Shown one piece after another: positions 42,841-50,221 of a stretch of DNA of 64,000 bases (position 1 is the first letter of the stretch; the number at the start of each line of letters is the position of its first letter). Position numbers and translations under genes: made by a program. Location: contig NZ_JACHEM010000001.1 of NCBI RefSeq assembly GCF_014207445.1, positions 496,001-560,000 of the forward strand. The letters run 5' to 3'. Source of the DNA: Streptomyces candidus. GTDB lineage: Bacteria; Actinomycetota; Actinomycetes; Streptomycetales; Streptomycetaceae. The notes below the pieces were generated by a model. That model was given only the letters and a program-made list of their open reading frames with translations, was not told where the DNA came from and did not search any database.

Positions 42841-43173
42841 TCAGCCGAAGTCGACGTGCGTGATGGTGTCGTGCTCGTCGACGTGGACGTTCACCCGGTC
42901 CTCGACGTAGTCCATCGTCGTGAAGGAGCCGGGCGTGATGACGCGGTACGGCTGGGGCAGGTCGCGCTCGTGGACGAGGCGGTCGACGGGCATGGAGGCA
43001 GGGGGCTGCTTCCCGTCCCGTACGAGCGTCCTGCCCACCCACTGCTGGTGGTCGGGTGCGACGGCCACCGCCGGCAGGCCGGATCCGGCCGCGTGGGACT
43101 CGGCCGCGGGCGCGAAGAACGTCGCGGCCAGGGCCGCCGCCGTGAACAGGGTCTTGAGGTGGGTGCTGTGCAT
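42841..43173 (-). CDS. Secreted peptidase inhibitor, I78 family
   Basis: A 110-residue exported protein. Residues 1-28 are a Sec signal peptide ending SHA. The mature part ends with the I78 signature YRVITPGSFTTMDY, then DRVNVHVDEHDTITHV, where inhibitor-loop residues reside in this family. It has no cysteines apart from none in the mature chain, consistent with I78. It may protect the cell from its own or competitor serine proteases. Stop codon at the very start of the listed range; no partner gene. Confidence 0.8.
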   Translation of the reverse strand: MHSTHLKTLFTAAALAATFFAPAAESHAAGSGLPAVAVAPDHQQWVGRTLVRDGKQPPASMPVDRLVHERDLPQPYRVITPGSFTTMDYVEDRVNVHVDEHDTITHVDFG

Positions 43174-43513
43174 GCACCGCAGGTTGCTACTCGACGCGCG
43201 CAACTGCCAAACCGCTTGCACCCGTTCGAGTGCGTCACCCGCCCGACTGTTCGTCAACCACCCGTAAGTCCACCCCTCGAAGGCATGAGTGTGCGGGGGC
43301 GGGGCCGTGCGAGGGCGCGACGGAGGAGCCGGAGTGGCGTCACAAGGGCGGGCCGGCGGTGCGCGGGCGGGACAGTTGAGCGGGGCCGTACGCATGGCTG
43401 TTACAGAATGTCCGGACCGCCGTGATGCACAGTGCCTAAGGTCGGGGGACCCACGGTGGCGGCCGGGACCCCCGGGCGCTCCCCCCATACCCCACAGGCG
43501 GCATCCCCCACCC
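43174..43513. other. Divergent region between the I78 inhibitor and lipoprotein genes
   Basis: 340 bp. The stretch 43396-43440 (GGCTGTTACAGAATGTCCGG and downstream CACAGTGCCTAAGGTC) is less GC-rich and probably carries the promoter of the lipoprotein gene, with TAAGGT as a possible -10. The part next to the I78 gene has an AT-richer TTGCTACTCGACGCGCAACT segment. No gene is supported. Confidence 0.35.
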
Positions 43514-44368
43514 ATGCCTCTCCGCATGTCTCTCCGTACGTACCCGCGCGGGGGCCGCGCGCGCGTCGCCGCACCGGCCGCCGCGGCGTCCCTGTGCGCC
43601 GTGCTCGCGGCCTGCGGCGCTCCCTCGGGACTCGGCAGGAGCGAGCCGGCCCCGGCCGCCAGCGCCCAGCCGGTCCCCGAGAAGCTCTGGTCCGACTGGT
43701 CGCCGGAGTCGTCCTCGCCCTCGGACGCCGGCACCGACCCGGAGCTGCAGCCCGCCCCCGAGCCGCTGTCCGGCGCCCCTGCCGTGCCCGCGGGCGGGTT
43801 CTCCGCACTGGACCAGGTGACGGTGCTGCGCGCCGACCCGCGGATGAAGGCGCTCACGCAGGACGGCGTCCGGCGCGAACCGGGCGCGCCCGGCATCCGG
43901 CCGGCGGAGCTGCGGGACCTGACCGGCGACGGACGCAACGAACTGATCAGCGCGGTGGACCTGGAGAGCGGACGGGTGGTGGTGGCGGTGTACACGCAGC
44001 GCGGGTCGCAGATCGTGCCGATCCTGCACACCAGTGGGGTACGGCCGGTGATCGAGGCCGTCGGCGTCGACCTGGTCGTCCGGGGGTCAGCGACCGACGG
44101 CGGCGAGCAGAGCGTCCGCTACCGCTGGGACGGCAACCGGATGATCACCGTCAGCGAAGTACGGAGCTTCCGCACGGACAACGGATCCACGGCACCGGAC
44201 ACCCGCCCGGAGCCGGACACCCCGGCCCCGGCACCAGGTACGGAACCCGGGGTGCCGCCGTCCTCGGTGCCCACTCCCGCTCCCCCGCGCCAGGACCCCG
44301 GCCAGCACAACGAGCCGGTCCCCGGCGCCCCCGGCCGCACCCCCGCCGCTCCCGGGTCCGCCCGGTGA
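43514..44368 (+). CDS. Lipoprotein paired with a histidine kinase (CseA-like in layout)
   Basis: A 284-residue exported lipoprotein. The signal ends with lipobox LAAC at residue 36. The mature protein has a Pro/Ser-rich linker, a central folded part (LRDLTGDGRNELISAVDLES, an integrin/VCBS-like repeat) and a Pro-rich C-terminal tail. It overlaps the histidine kinase start by 4 bases (GTGA), so the two are co-translated. By analogy with CseA next to CseC it may modulate the kinase from outside the membrane (inference). Confidence 0.75.
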   Translation: MPLRMSLRTYPRGGRARVAAPAAAASLCAVLAACGAPSGLGRSEPAPAASAQPVPEKLWSDWSPESSSPSDAGTDPELQPAPEPLSGAPAVPAGGFSALDQVTVLRADPRMKALTQDGVRREPGAPGIRPAELRDLTGDGRNELISAVDLESGRVVVAVYTQRGSQIVPILHTSGVRPVIEAVGVDLVVRGSATDGGEQSVRYRWDGNRMITVSEVRSFRTDNGSTAPDTRPEPDTPAPAPGTEPGVPPSSVPTPAPPRQDPGQHNEPVPGAPGRTPAAPGSAR

Positions 44369-45669
44369 TCCGCCGGACCGTCCGCCGCGTGCGGACCTTC
44401 GTCGCCGGGCTCAGCCTCCGCTGGAAGATCGCCGCACTGCCGGCCGCCGGAGCCGCGCTGGTGGCGCTCGCCATCGGCGCCCTGATCCACCAGGCCCGCA
44501 GCGCGCAGGTCGCCGGCACCGCGCGCGAGGCGGCGGTGGCCGAGCTGTACCGGGTGCGGCAGCTGTACGAGCTGACCGGGCGCGTCGACCCGCGCGACAC
44601 CGGCGCCGCCCTCGACGCCGCCGACCTGCCGCCCGCCCTGGCCGCCGACGCCCGCGGGGGCAACCGCAACACCTATCTCGACCTGTCCGGTCCTGACCCC
44701 GCCGTGTGGGCGGCCAGGCCGGTCGGCGAGCACGTGCTGTCGGTGCGGCTGCCGCTGGGCGCGCAGCGCGCGGAGATCCGCGAACTGGACCGGAACCTGG
44801 TCGTGTGGGGGGCGCTGGTCGTCGCGCTCGCCGCGCTCGGCGGGACGGCCGTCGCCTCCCGGCTGAGCCGCCAGCTGCGCACTGCCGCGGCCACCGCCCG
44901 CCGGATCAGCGACGGCGACCTGGACGCCCGCATCGCGGGCCGCCCAGGGGGCCCGCCCGGGTCGTCCGGCAAGGACGAGGTCGCCGAACTGTCGGCCGCC
45001 GTCAACACCATGGCGGCCTCCCTCCAGCGCCGCATCGAGGCCGAGCGGCGGTTCACCGCCGACGTGGCGCACGAGCTGCGCACCCCGCTCACCGGGCTGC
45101 AGACGGCCGCCGAGCTGCTGCCGCCGGGGCGGCCCACCGAGCTTGTGCGGGGCAGGGTGGCCGTCCTGCGCACGCTGACCGAGGACCTCCTGGAAGTCGC
45201 CCGGCTGGACTCGGACACCGAGGTGCCGGACCTCGTGGTGCGCCCGCTGGGCAAGCTGGTCGCCTCGGCCACCGCACAGCTGGAGTGCCCGTTCGCGATG
45301 CCCGAGGGCCGCGACACGTACGTGACGACCGATGTGCGCAGACTGGAGCGGATCGTCACCCACCTCGTCACCAACGCCCGCCGGCACGGCGCGGATCCGG
45401 TGGAGGTGCGCGTCGAAGGCCCGCGCCTGGTGGTCCGCGACCACGGGCCCGGATTTCCACGGGCGCTGCTGGTGGACGGCCCGCAGCGGTTCCGCACCGG
45501 GGCAGCGGAACGCGGGCGGGGCACCGGGCTCGGGCTGACGATCGCGTTCGGCCAGGCGCGGGCGATCGGCGCCGAGGTGGAACTCTTCAACGACCCGGAC
45601 GACGGGGGCGCGGTGGCCGTGGTGACGCTGCCCCGGGCGCAGCCGGAGGAACAACGGGAAGAGGGGTAG
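44365..45669 (+). CDS. HAMP-domain sensor histidine kinase
   Basis: A 434-residue membrane kinase. Two helices (about residues 18-42 and 146-170) flank an extracytoplasmic domain of about 100 residues. A HAMP linker follows, then HisKA with His236 (FTADVAHELRTPLTG), and an ATPase with N box VTHLVTNARRHG and G boxes VRDHGPGFP and RGRGTGLGL. All catalytic motifs are intact. No response regulator is adjacent on either side; only the upstream lipoprotein is co-transcribed. Confidence 0.9.
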   Translation: MIRRTVRRVRTFVAGLSLRWKIAALPAAGAALVALAIGALIHQARSAQVAGTAREAAVAELYRVRQLYELTGRVDPRDTGAALDAADLPPALAADARGGNRNTYLDLSGPDPAVWAARPVGEHVLSVRLPLGAQRAEIRELDRNLVVWGALVVALAALGGTAVASRLSRQLRTAAATARRISDGDLDARIAGRPGGPPGSSGKDEVAELSAAVNTMAASLQRRIEAERRFTADVAHELRTPLTGLQTAAELLPPGRPTELVRGRVAVLRTLTEDLLEVARLDSDTEVPDLVVRPLGKLVASATAQLECPFAMPEGRDTYVTTDVRRLERIVTHLVTNARRHGADPVEVRVEGPRLVVRDHGPGFPRALLVDGPQRFRTGAAERGRGTGLGLTIAFGQARAIGAEVELFNDPDDGGAVAVVTLPRAQPEEQREEG

Positions 45670-45674
45670 GCCGA

Positions 45675-45703
45675 CCGCCTCCGGCCGTGCGGCCGCTAGG
45701 CGG
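45675..45703. terminator. Hairpin between convergent genes
   Basis: Outer arms CCGCCT/AGGCGG and inner CGGCCG pairs with small mismatches. It overlaps the stop codon of the flavin reductase gene and follows the histidine kinase. Confidence 0.55.
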
Positions 45704-46331
45704 CGAAGGGGCGGACGGACTTGGCGTCGCGCAGGGCCTGGGCCCACCAGGTGAGCTGGGTCAGGAGCGACTTGACGGCCGCCTCGGCCGCTTCGGGCTC
45801 GGTGTGCCGGCCGTCCTGGTCGAACTGGCCCCACGGCCCGTGGAAGGAGACGGTGTCACGAAGGGTGACGGCGTGCAGTTCGGCGAAGACCTGGCGCAGG
45901 TGCTCGACGGCGCGCAGACCGCCGGAGAGCCCGCCGTAGGAGACGAAGCCGACCGGCTTGGCGTGCCATTCGACGCCGTGCCAGTCGATCAGGTTCTTGA
46001 GGCCTGCGGGGTAGGAGTGGTTGTACTCGGGGGTGACGACGACGAAGGCGTCCGCCGCCGCCAGCTGGGCGGAAGTGCGGGCGAGTTCCTTCGCCACCTG
46101 CCCGGAGGGGCGGGAGGAGAGCGCGGTCGGCAGTTCGACCTGTGCCACGTCGACGACCTCGCTCTCCAGCCCGCCGAACTGCTCGGCGCGGGCGAGGAAC
46201 CAGTCGGAGATGACGGGCGCGAACCGGCCCTCACGGTTGCTCGCGACGATCACGGCGAGCCGCAGGGGCCTGCCGTTGTGGGAGTCGGCGGCGGAGGCGG
46301 AGGCGTGGAATGCGGTGCTGTTGATGTCCAT
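45696..46331 (-). CDS. NADPH-dependent FMN reductase family protein
   Basis: A 211-residue flavodoxin-fold reductase. The FMN phosphate loop lies in RLAVIVASNREGRF, and TPEYNHSYPAGLKNLIDW is the family signature. It probably reduces quinones or redox-cycling compounds with NADPH. The upstream region has a SoxR-like box. The S. coelicolor SoxR regulon includes an orthologous-type reductase (SCO2478, from memory), so induction by redox-active antibiotics is likely. Confidence 0.88.
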   Translation of the reverse strand: MDINSTAFHASASAADSHNGRPLRLAVIVASNREGRFAPVISDWFLARAEQFGGLESEVVDVAQVELPTALSSRPSGQVAKELARTSAQLAAADAFVVVTPEYNHSYPAGLKNLIDWHGVEWHAKPVGFVSYGGLSGGLRAVEHLRQVFAELHAVTLRDTVSFHGPWGQFDQDGRHTEPEAAEAAVKSLLTQLTWWAQALRDAKSVRPFAA

Positions 46332-46347
46332 GCCGAGAACGTTCTTA

Positions 46348-46365
46348 CGTCAAGTTGGGTTGAGG
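46348..46365. promoter_or_regulatory. SoxR-like box upstream of the FMN reductase
   Basis: On the minus strand CCTCAACCCAACTTGACG matches the SoxR palindrome CCTCAAGTTAACTTGAGG at 14 of 18 positions. It begins inside a TTGACC -35-like hexamer (46364-46369), the position expected for a MerR-family activator site, and is 17 bp before the start codon. Confidence 0.65.
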
Positions 46366-46460
46366 TCAAGCGGCTCCGGAAGACGTGTGTCCCGGGGCCG
46401 GTACGGAGTGCGCACGGCGGCGGTTCTCTGCGGCCGTCACGGGGCGACTAGCGTGAGCGG

Positions 46461-47273
46461 ATGACGCATTCCTCGCACCCCGCCCCGTACACCGAGATCG
46501 ACGGCCGCACACCGACCGCACCAGAAATGCATGCCGTGCTCCCTCAGCTCACCTCCGGATACGGCCACTTCACTGCCGCCCAGGTCCGCGACGGCCGCGT
46601 TCGCGGGCTGGATCTGCACCTGGCGCGGCTGACCGCGGGAACGCGCGAGCTGTTCGGCGCGGACCTCGACGGGGAGCGGATACGCGAACTGCTGCGGCAC
46701 GCGCTCGCCGGTGCGGGGGTACGGGACGCGTCGGCGCGGGTGCACGTCTACGGCTCGGGGTACGGTCCCGACGTCCCGCTCACCGTCGTGATCACCATCC
46801 GTCCGCCGATGGCGCCGCCGGTCGCGTCGCTGAGCCTGCTCCCGGTGCCGTACCTGCGCCCGGTCCCGCACGTGAAGCACCTCGGCTCGTTCGCCCAGAC
46901 GTACTACACGCTTCTCGCCGAGCGGCAGGGCCACGACAGCGCCCTGCTCACCGGACCGGACGGGGAGATCTCGGAGGGCGCCGTCACCAACATCGTTTTC
47001 CACGACGGGAGTTCGCTGGTCTGGCCGGACTCCCCCGCATTGCACGGCATCACGCAGGCCCTGCTGGAACGCCACCTCCCGGCCGCCGGCCCGGCGTCGG
47101 TGCGCCGTCCGGTCACCCTCGCCGACCTCCCCGCGTACCGTGCGGCCTTCGTCACCAACTCGCACGGCATCGCGGCGGTGCACCGCATCGGCGACACCGA
47201 ATTCCCGGTGGACGCGGAGTTGCTGAAGACGCTCACGGAGGTCCACGACTCGGCACCCTGGGACGCCGTCTGA
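46461..47273 (+). CDS. Class IV aminotransferase family protein
   Basis: A 270-residue PLP enzyme of the branched-chain aminotransferase / 4-amino-4-deoxychorismate lyase fold. The PLP lysine is Lys139 in HVKHLGSFAQTYY, and ISEGAVTNIVF is the cofactor phosphate motif. The sequence does not decide between transaminase and lyase. It starts 130 bp from the divergent FMN reductase. No pabA or pabB is adjacent, so a folate role is not indicated. Confidence 0.87.
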   Translation: MTHSSHPAPYTEIDGRTPTAPEMHAVLPQLTSGYGHFTAAQVRDGRVRGLDLHLARLTAGTRELFGADLDGERIRELLRHALAGAGVRDASARVHVYGSGYGPDVPLTVVITIRPPMAPPVASLSLLPVPYLRPVPHVKHLGSFAQTYYTLLAERQGHDSALLTGPDGEISEGAVTNIVFHDGSSLVWPDSPALHGITQALLERHLPAAGPASVRRPVTLADLPAYRAAFVTNSHGIAAVHRIGDTEFPVDAELLKTLTEVHDSAPWDAV

Positions 47274-47571
47274 GACCGCCGCGTACGGAGACGCCCGGCA
47301 GGGAGGCGGGCCAAACGGGTCCGTGGCGGGCGGGACGGGCGGCCGGGACCCGCCCGCCGTCAGGACGGCCACCCCCTCACCCATTCGGACCGGTCCGCCT
47401 ACGGAAGCCCTGTTACCCCCGGTGACCTGCGCTTACTGTCCCGCATACGAGTGACGGCGTCCCCCCTTACCACCCCGTCTCCGCCCTCTCGGCAGGCGCG
47501 CCGGGCCGCCCGCCGCTTATCTCGAAGACAGAGACCAGCACGAGTACGAGCGGTACGTCACGGAGGCCCGC

Positions 47572-48156
47572 ATGCGCCAGCCCGCCCTCATCCGACCGGC
47601 CCGCACGGCCCTCGTCACGGCCGTCGCCGCGCTCGCGCTGGGCGCCGCCGTGGGCGGGTCGGCGTACGCGGAGGACACCGGACCGGCGATGCTGGAGTTC
47701 AACCCGCCGACGGTCTCGCCCGGCACGGTCGTCACGGTCAACACCACCGCGTGCGGGCCCGGGACGAAGGGCACCGGCGACGCCTCCTCGCTCGGCCTGG
47801 GCGACTTCGTGATGGAGCCGGGTACCCACAAGGAAGTGCTGGTCGGGCAGTTCACGGTCCCCCCGGGCACCGCACAGGGCGACTACGGGGTCACGGTGGA
47901 CTGCGTGGACGGCATCGGGGCGGCGACGGGCGATCTGTGGGTGACGGGCGGCACGGGGCCGAGTACCGGCCCGTCCCACACCGTGCACCCCACCGCCCCC
48001 ACCGCCCCCACCGGACACGTCCGTACCGGTGTCGGCGGTGGTACGTCCGCCCCGGGCACCTCCCAGATCGCGGCGGGAGTGGCCCTGCTGGCCGCGTCCG
48101 CCGTGGGCGGCACCTGGCTGCTGCGCCGCCGGGCGAGCGGCTCGCGCGGCGGCTGA
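47572..48156 (+). CDS. Surface protein with C-terminal anchor, probable sortase substrate
   Basis: A 194-residue protein. Residues 1-33 are a signal peptide ending AYA. The middle is an Ig-like beta domain (NPPTVSPGTVVTVNTTACGP) with two cysteines. A Thr/Pro linker leads to RTGVGGGT, then a membrane helix (IAAGVALLAASAVGGTWLL) and an RRR tail. This is the layout of sortase substrates, but no LPXTG or LAXTG is present. The class F sortase gene follows 165 bp downstream. GGAGG sits before the ATG. Confidence 0.8.
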   Translation: MRQPALIRPARTALVTAVAALALGAAVGGSAYAEDTGPAMLEFNPPTVSPGTVVTVNTTACGPGTKGTGDASSLGLGDFVMEPGTHKEVLVGQFTVPPGTAQGDYGVTVDCVDGIGAATGDLWVTGGTGPSTGPSHTVHPTAPTAPTGHVRTGVGGGTSAPGTSQIAAGVALLAASAVGGTWLLRRRASGSRGG

Positions 48157-48320
48157 GCCGTCGACGCCCGCGCCCCCGCCCTTCACCATGAGTCCCGGGC
48201 GGGGACGCGGGCCCGCCACCCGTACCGACCCCGCCCGCACCGGCAGCACCGGCCGTACGCATCCGGACGGGCACACGCACGCAGGACGAGAGGCCGTACG
48301 CACGAGTGGGAGCGCCGCCT

Positions 48321-49220
48321 ATGCATGTGCCCCGTGAGCCGGTGGGCGCGGACCGCGCCCGGCTGCGCACCCAGTGCGCCGCGGTGGTGATCGCCGCGCT
48401 CAGCGGACTGTGGCTGATCCAGGACGGCGCGGCGGACGGCGTCGCCCCGCCGCAGCCGAGCGCCGCCGAGGCGTTCGCGCCCGACCGCGCAGACCGGTCG
48501 GGGGCGCGGTCCGGGAGCCCGGACCTGCCCGCGGGCCCGCGGGCCTCCGGGCAGGCGGGCGAGCGACCCGGTACCGGACCCGCGACCGCCGCCCCGGCTC
48601 CCCTCCCCCCGTCCGCCCCGGTGCGCCTGCGCATCCCGCAGATCCGGGTGGACACCCCGCTGACCGGCCTGGGGCTCGACGCCTCGGGCGGCCTCGACGT
48701 ACCACCGAGGGACGAGGCGAACCTCGCGGGCTGGTACCGGGACGGCACCCCGCCGGGCTCCACCGGGACGGCCGTCGTCGCCGGCCACGTCGACACGGCC
48801 ACCGGCCCGGCCGCCCTCTACCGCCTCGGCTCGCTCCGCAAGGGACACACGGTGGAGGTGCTGCGCGAGGACGGCCGCACCGCCGTCTTCACGATCGACG
48901 CGATCGAGGTGTACGACGCGGCCGACTTCCCCGACAGCAAGGTCTACGGCAGGTCCGCGCGCCCGGAACTCCGCGTGATCACGTGCGGCGGCGGCTTCGT
49001 CGAGGGCAAGGGCTACCGGGGCAATGTGGTGGTGTACGCCCACCTCACGGGCGTGAAGCCGGTACGGGAAGCAGCGCGGGAGCCCGCCCGGCAGGCCGCA
49101 CGGCAGGCGGTTCGGGAGCCCGCTCGGCAAGCAGTACGGGAAGCCGCCCCGGCACCCGGTCCCGCCCCCGCGCTCATGCCGCCACCCACTGGTCGTACGC
49201 CAGTTTCGCGACCAGCGTGA
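48321..49220 (+). CDS. Class F sortase
   Basis: A 299-residue membrane-anchored transpeptidase. An N-terminal helix (about residues 18-33) is followed by a Pro/Ala-rich stalk and the sortase domain with His156 (VVAGHVDT), Cys222 (RVITCGGGF) and Arg233 (GYRGNVVVYAH). The C-terminal about 50 residues repeat REPARQA-type units, probably disordered. The ATG at 48321 has GGAG 8 bases upstream; a GTG at 48306 is less likely. The 3' end overlaps the convergent permease gene by 47 bp. Confidence 0.88.
   Translation: MHVPREPVGADRARLRTQCAAVVIAALSGLWLIQDGAADGVAPPQPSAAEAFAPDRADRSGARSGSPDLPAGPRASGQAGERPGTGPATAAPAPLPPSAPVRLRIPQIRVDTPLTGLGLDASGGLDVPPRDEANLAGWYRDGTPPGSTGTAVVAGHVDTATGPAALYRLGSLRKGHTVEVLREDGRTAVFTIDAIEVYDAADFPDSKVYGRSARPELRVITCGGGFVEGKGYRGNVVVYAHLTGVKPVREAAREPARQAARQAVREPARQAVREAAPAPGPAPALMPPPTGRTPVSRPA
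49067..49153 (+). repeat. Imperfect internal repeats in the sortase tail
   Basis: Repeated CGGGAGCCCGC(T/C)CGGCA-type units encode the REPARQA tail and lie just before the overlap with the permease gene. Confidence 0.6.
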
Positions 49221-49959
49221 AGACGACCACCAGCAGCACCACCCGCACGAATCCGCTGCCCTTCTTGAGCGCGGTGCGCGCCCCGAGCATCGCCCCCGCG
49301 AGGTTGAAGGCCGCCAGCAGCAGCCCCAACTGCCACAGCACGTATCCCTGGTAGGCGAACATCGCCAGCGCGCCGGCGTTCGTGCACACGTTGACGATCT
49401 TCGCGGTGGCGGAGGCGGTCACCATGTCGAAGTGCAGGATCGCGGTCAGCGCGAGCACCAGGAAAGTTCCGGTGCCGGGCCCGAACAGTCCGTCGTAGAA
49501 GCCGATGCCGAGCCCCGCCAGGGCGATCGCGGCGAGGATCCGCTGCCGCGTGGCGGGCCCGGTGGCCGGGGCGGTACCGAAGCCGGGCCGGAAGATGACG
49601 AAGGTGCCGACGCCGACCAGCACCACCATGATCATGGGGCGCATGACCCCGTTGCTGATCCCGGCGGCGAAGAAGGCGCCGGACATGGACCCGGCGAGCG
49701 CGGCCAGCCCGACGCGTACCGCGATCTTCACGTCGACGGGTGTCTTGCGGACGTAGGTGATCGCGGCCCCCGTCGTGCCGACGATGGCGACCGCCTTGTT
49801 CGTCCCGAGGGCGAACGTGCTCGCCATGGTGCCCGGCAACCCCATGACCAGCGCCGGAAGCAGCAGCAGTCCGCCTCCGCCGACCACCGCGTCGATCCAT
49901 CCGGCGGCCGCGGCCGCCACGCACAGGAGCAGGATCGTGGTCAGCGATATATCGGGCAT
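49174..49959 (-). CDS. TauE/SafE (TSUP) family permease
   Basis: About 261 residues with roughly eight membrane helices in two repeats: WIDAVVGGGGLLLLPALVM with GTNK, and GFYDGLFGPGTGTFLVLAL with TASATAKIVN. These paired motifs are the TSUP hallmark. Members export or import sulfite, sulfoacetate or other small organosulfur anions. The ATG at 49959 begins MPDISLTTILLLC. It is last of a possible minus-strand run after the flavocytochrome genes. Confidence 0.88.
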   Translation of the reverse strand: MPDISLTTILLLCVAAAAAGWIDAVVGGGGLLLLPALVMGLPGTMASTFALGTNKAVAIVGTTGAAITYVRKTPVDVKIAVRVGLAALAGSMSGAFFAAGISNGVMRPMIMVVLVGVGTFVIFRPGFGTAPATGPATRQRILAAIALAGLGIGFYDGLFGPGTGTFLVLALTAILHFDMVTASATAKIVNVCTNAGALAMFAYQGYVLWQLGLLLAAFNLAGAMLGARTALKKGSGFVRVVLLVVVFTLVAKLAYDQWVAA

Positions 49960-49996
49960 GACCACGACTGTATGGAGCGCAACCGCCCCGCGTCAC

Positions 49997-50209
49997 TTAC
50001 TCACTTGAATCTTGAGCGAAATCTGAGCTGCCCGCGGCGGGCCGGTCCGGCATCCGGTCGGGTGCGGGCGGCGCGGCCGGTTCGACGAGGACGACCAGGC
50101 AGGCGGCGGCCAGGGCGCTCGCTCCGAGCAGGCCGCCGGCGACGTGCCGACGGGCGCGCTCGGCGACGGCGGCGGGCCGGACGGGGACGGGTCTGCGGTG
50201 TCGTGCCAT
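49997..50209 (-). CDS. Small single-helix membrane protein
   Basis: A 70-residue protein with a basic N-terminus (MARHRRPVPVRPAAVAERAR), one membrane helix (VAGGLLGASALAAACLVVLV) and a Pro/Asp-rich tail. It begins 12 bp after the flavocytochrome stop on the same strand with GAGGAC upstream, so it is likely co-transcribed. It may be a partner subunit of that enzyme, but nothing shows this directly. Confidence 0.6.
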   Translation of the reverse strand: MARHRRPVPVRPAAVAERARRHVAGGLLGASALAAACLVVLVEPAAPPAPDRMPDRPAAGSSDFAQDSSE

Positions 50210-50221
50210 GTCAGCGTGTCC

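Noticed and set aside
47413..47425. BldD-like site TTACCCCCGGTGA upstream of the sortase substrate gene
   Set aside because: The outer halves fit, but the two central consensus positions do not; such matches are frequent in GC-rich DNA.
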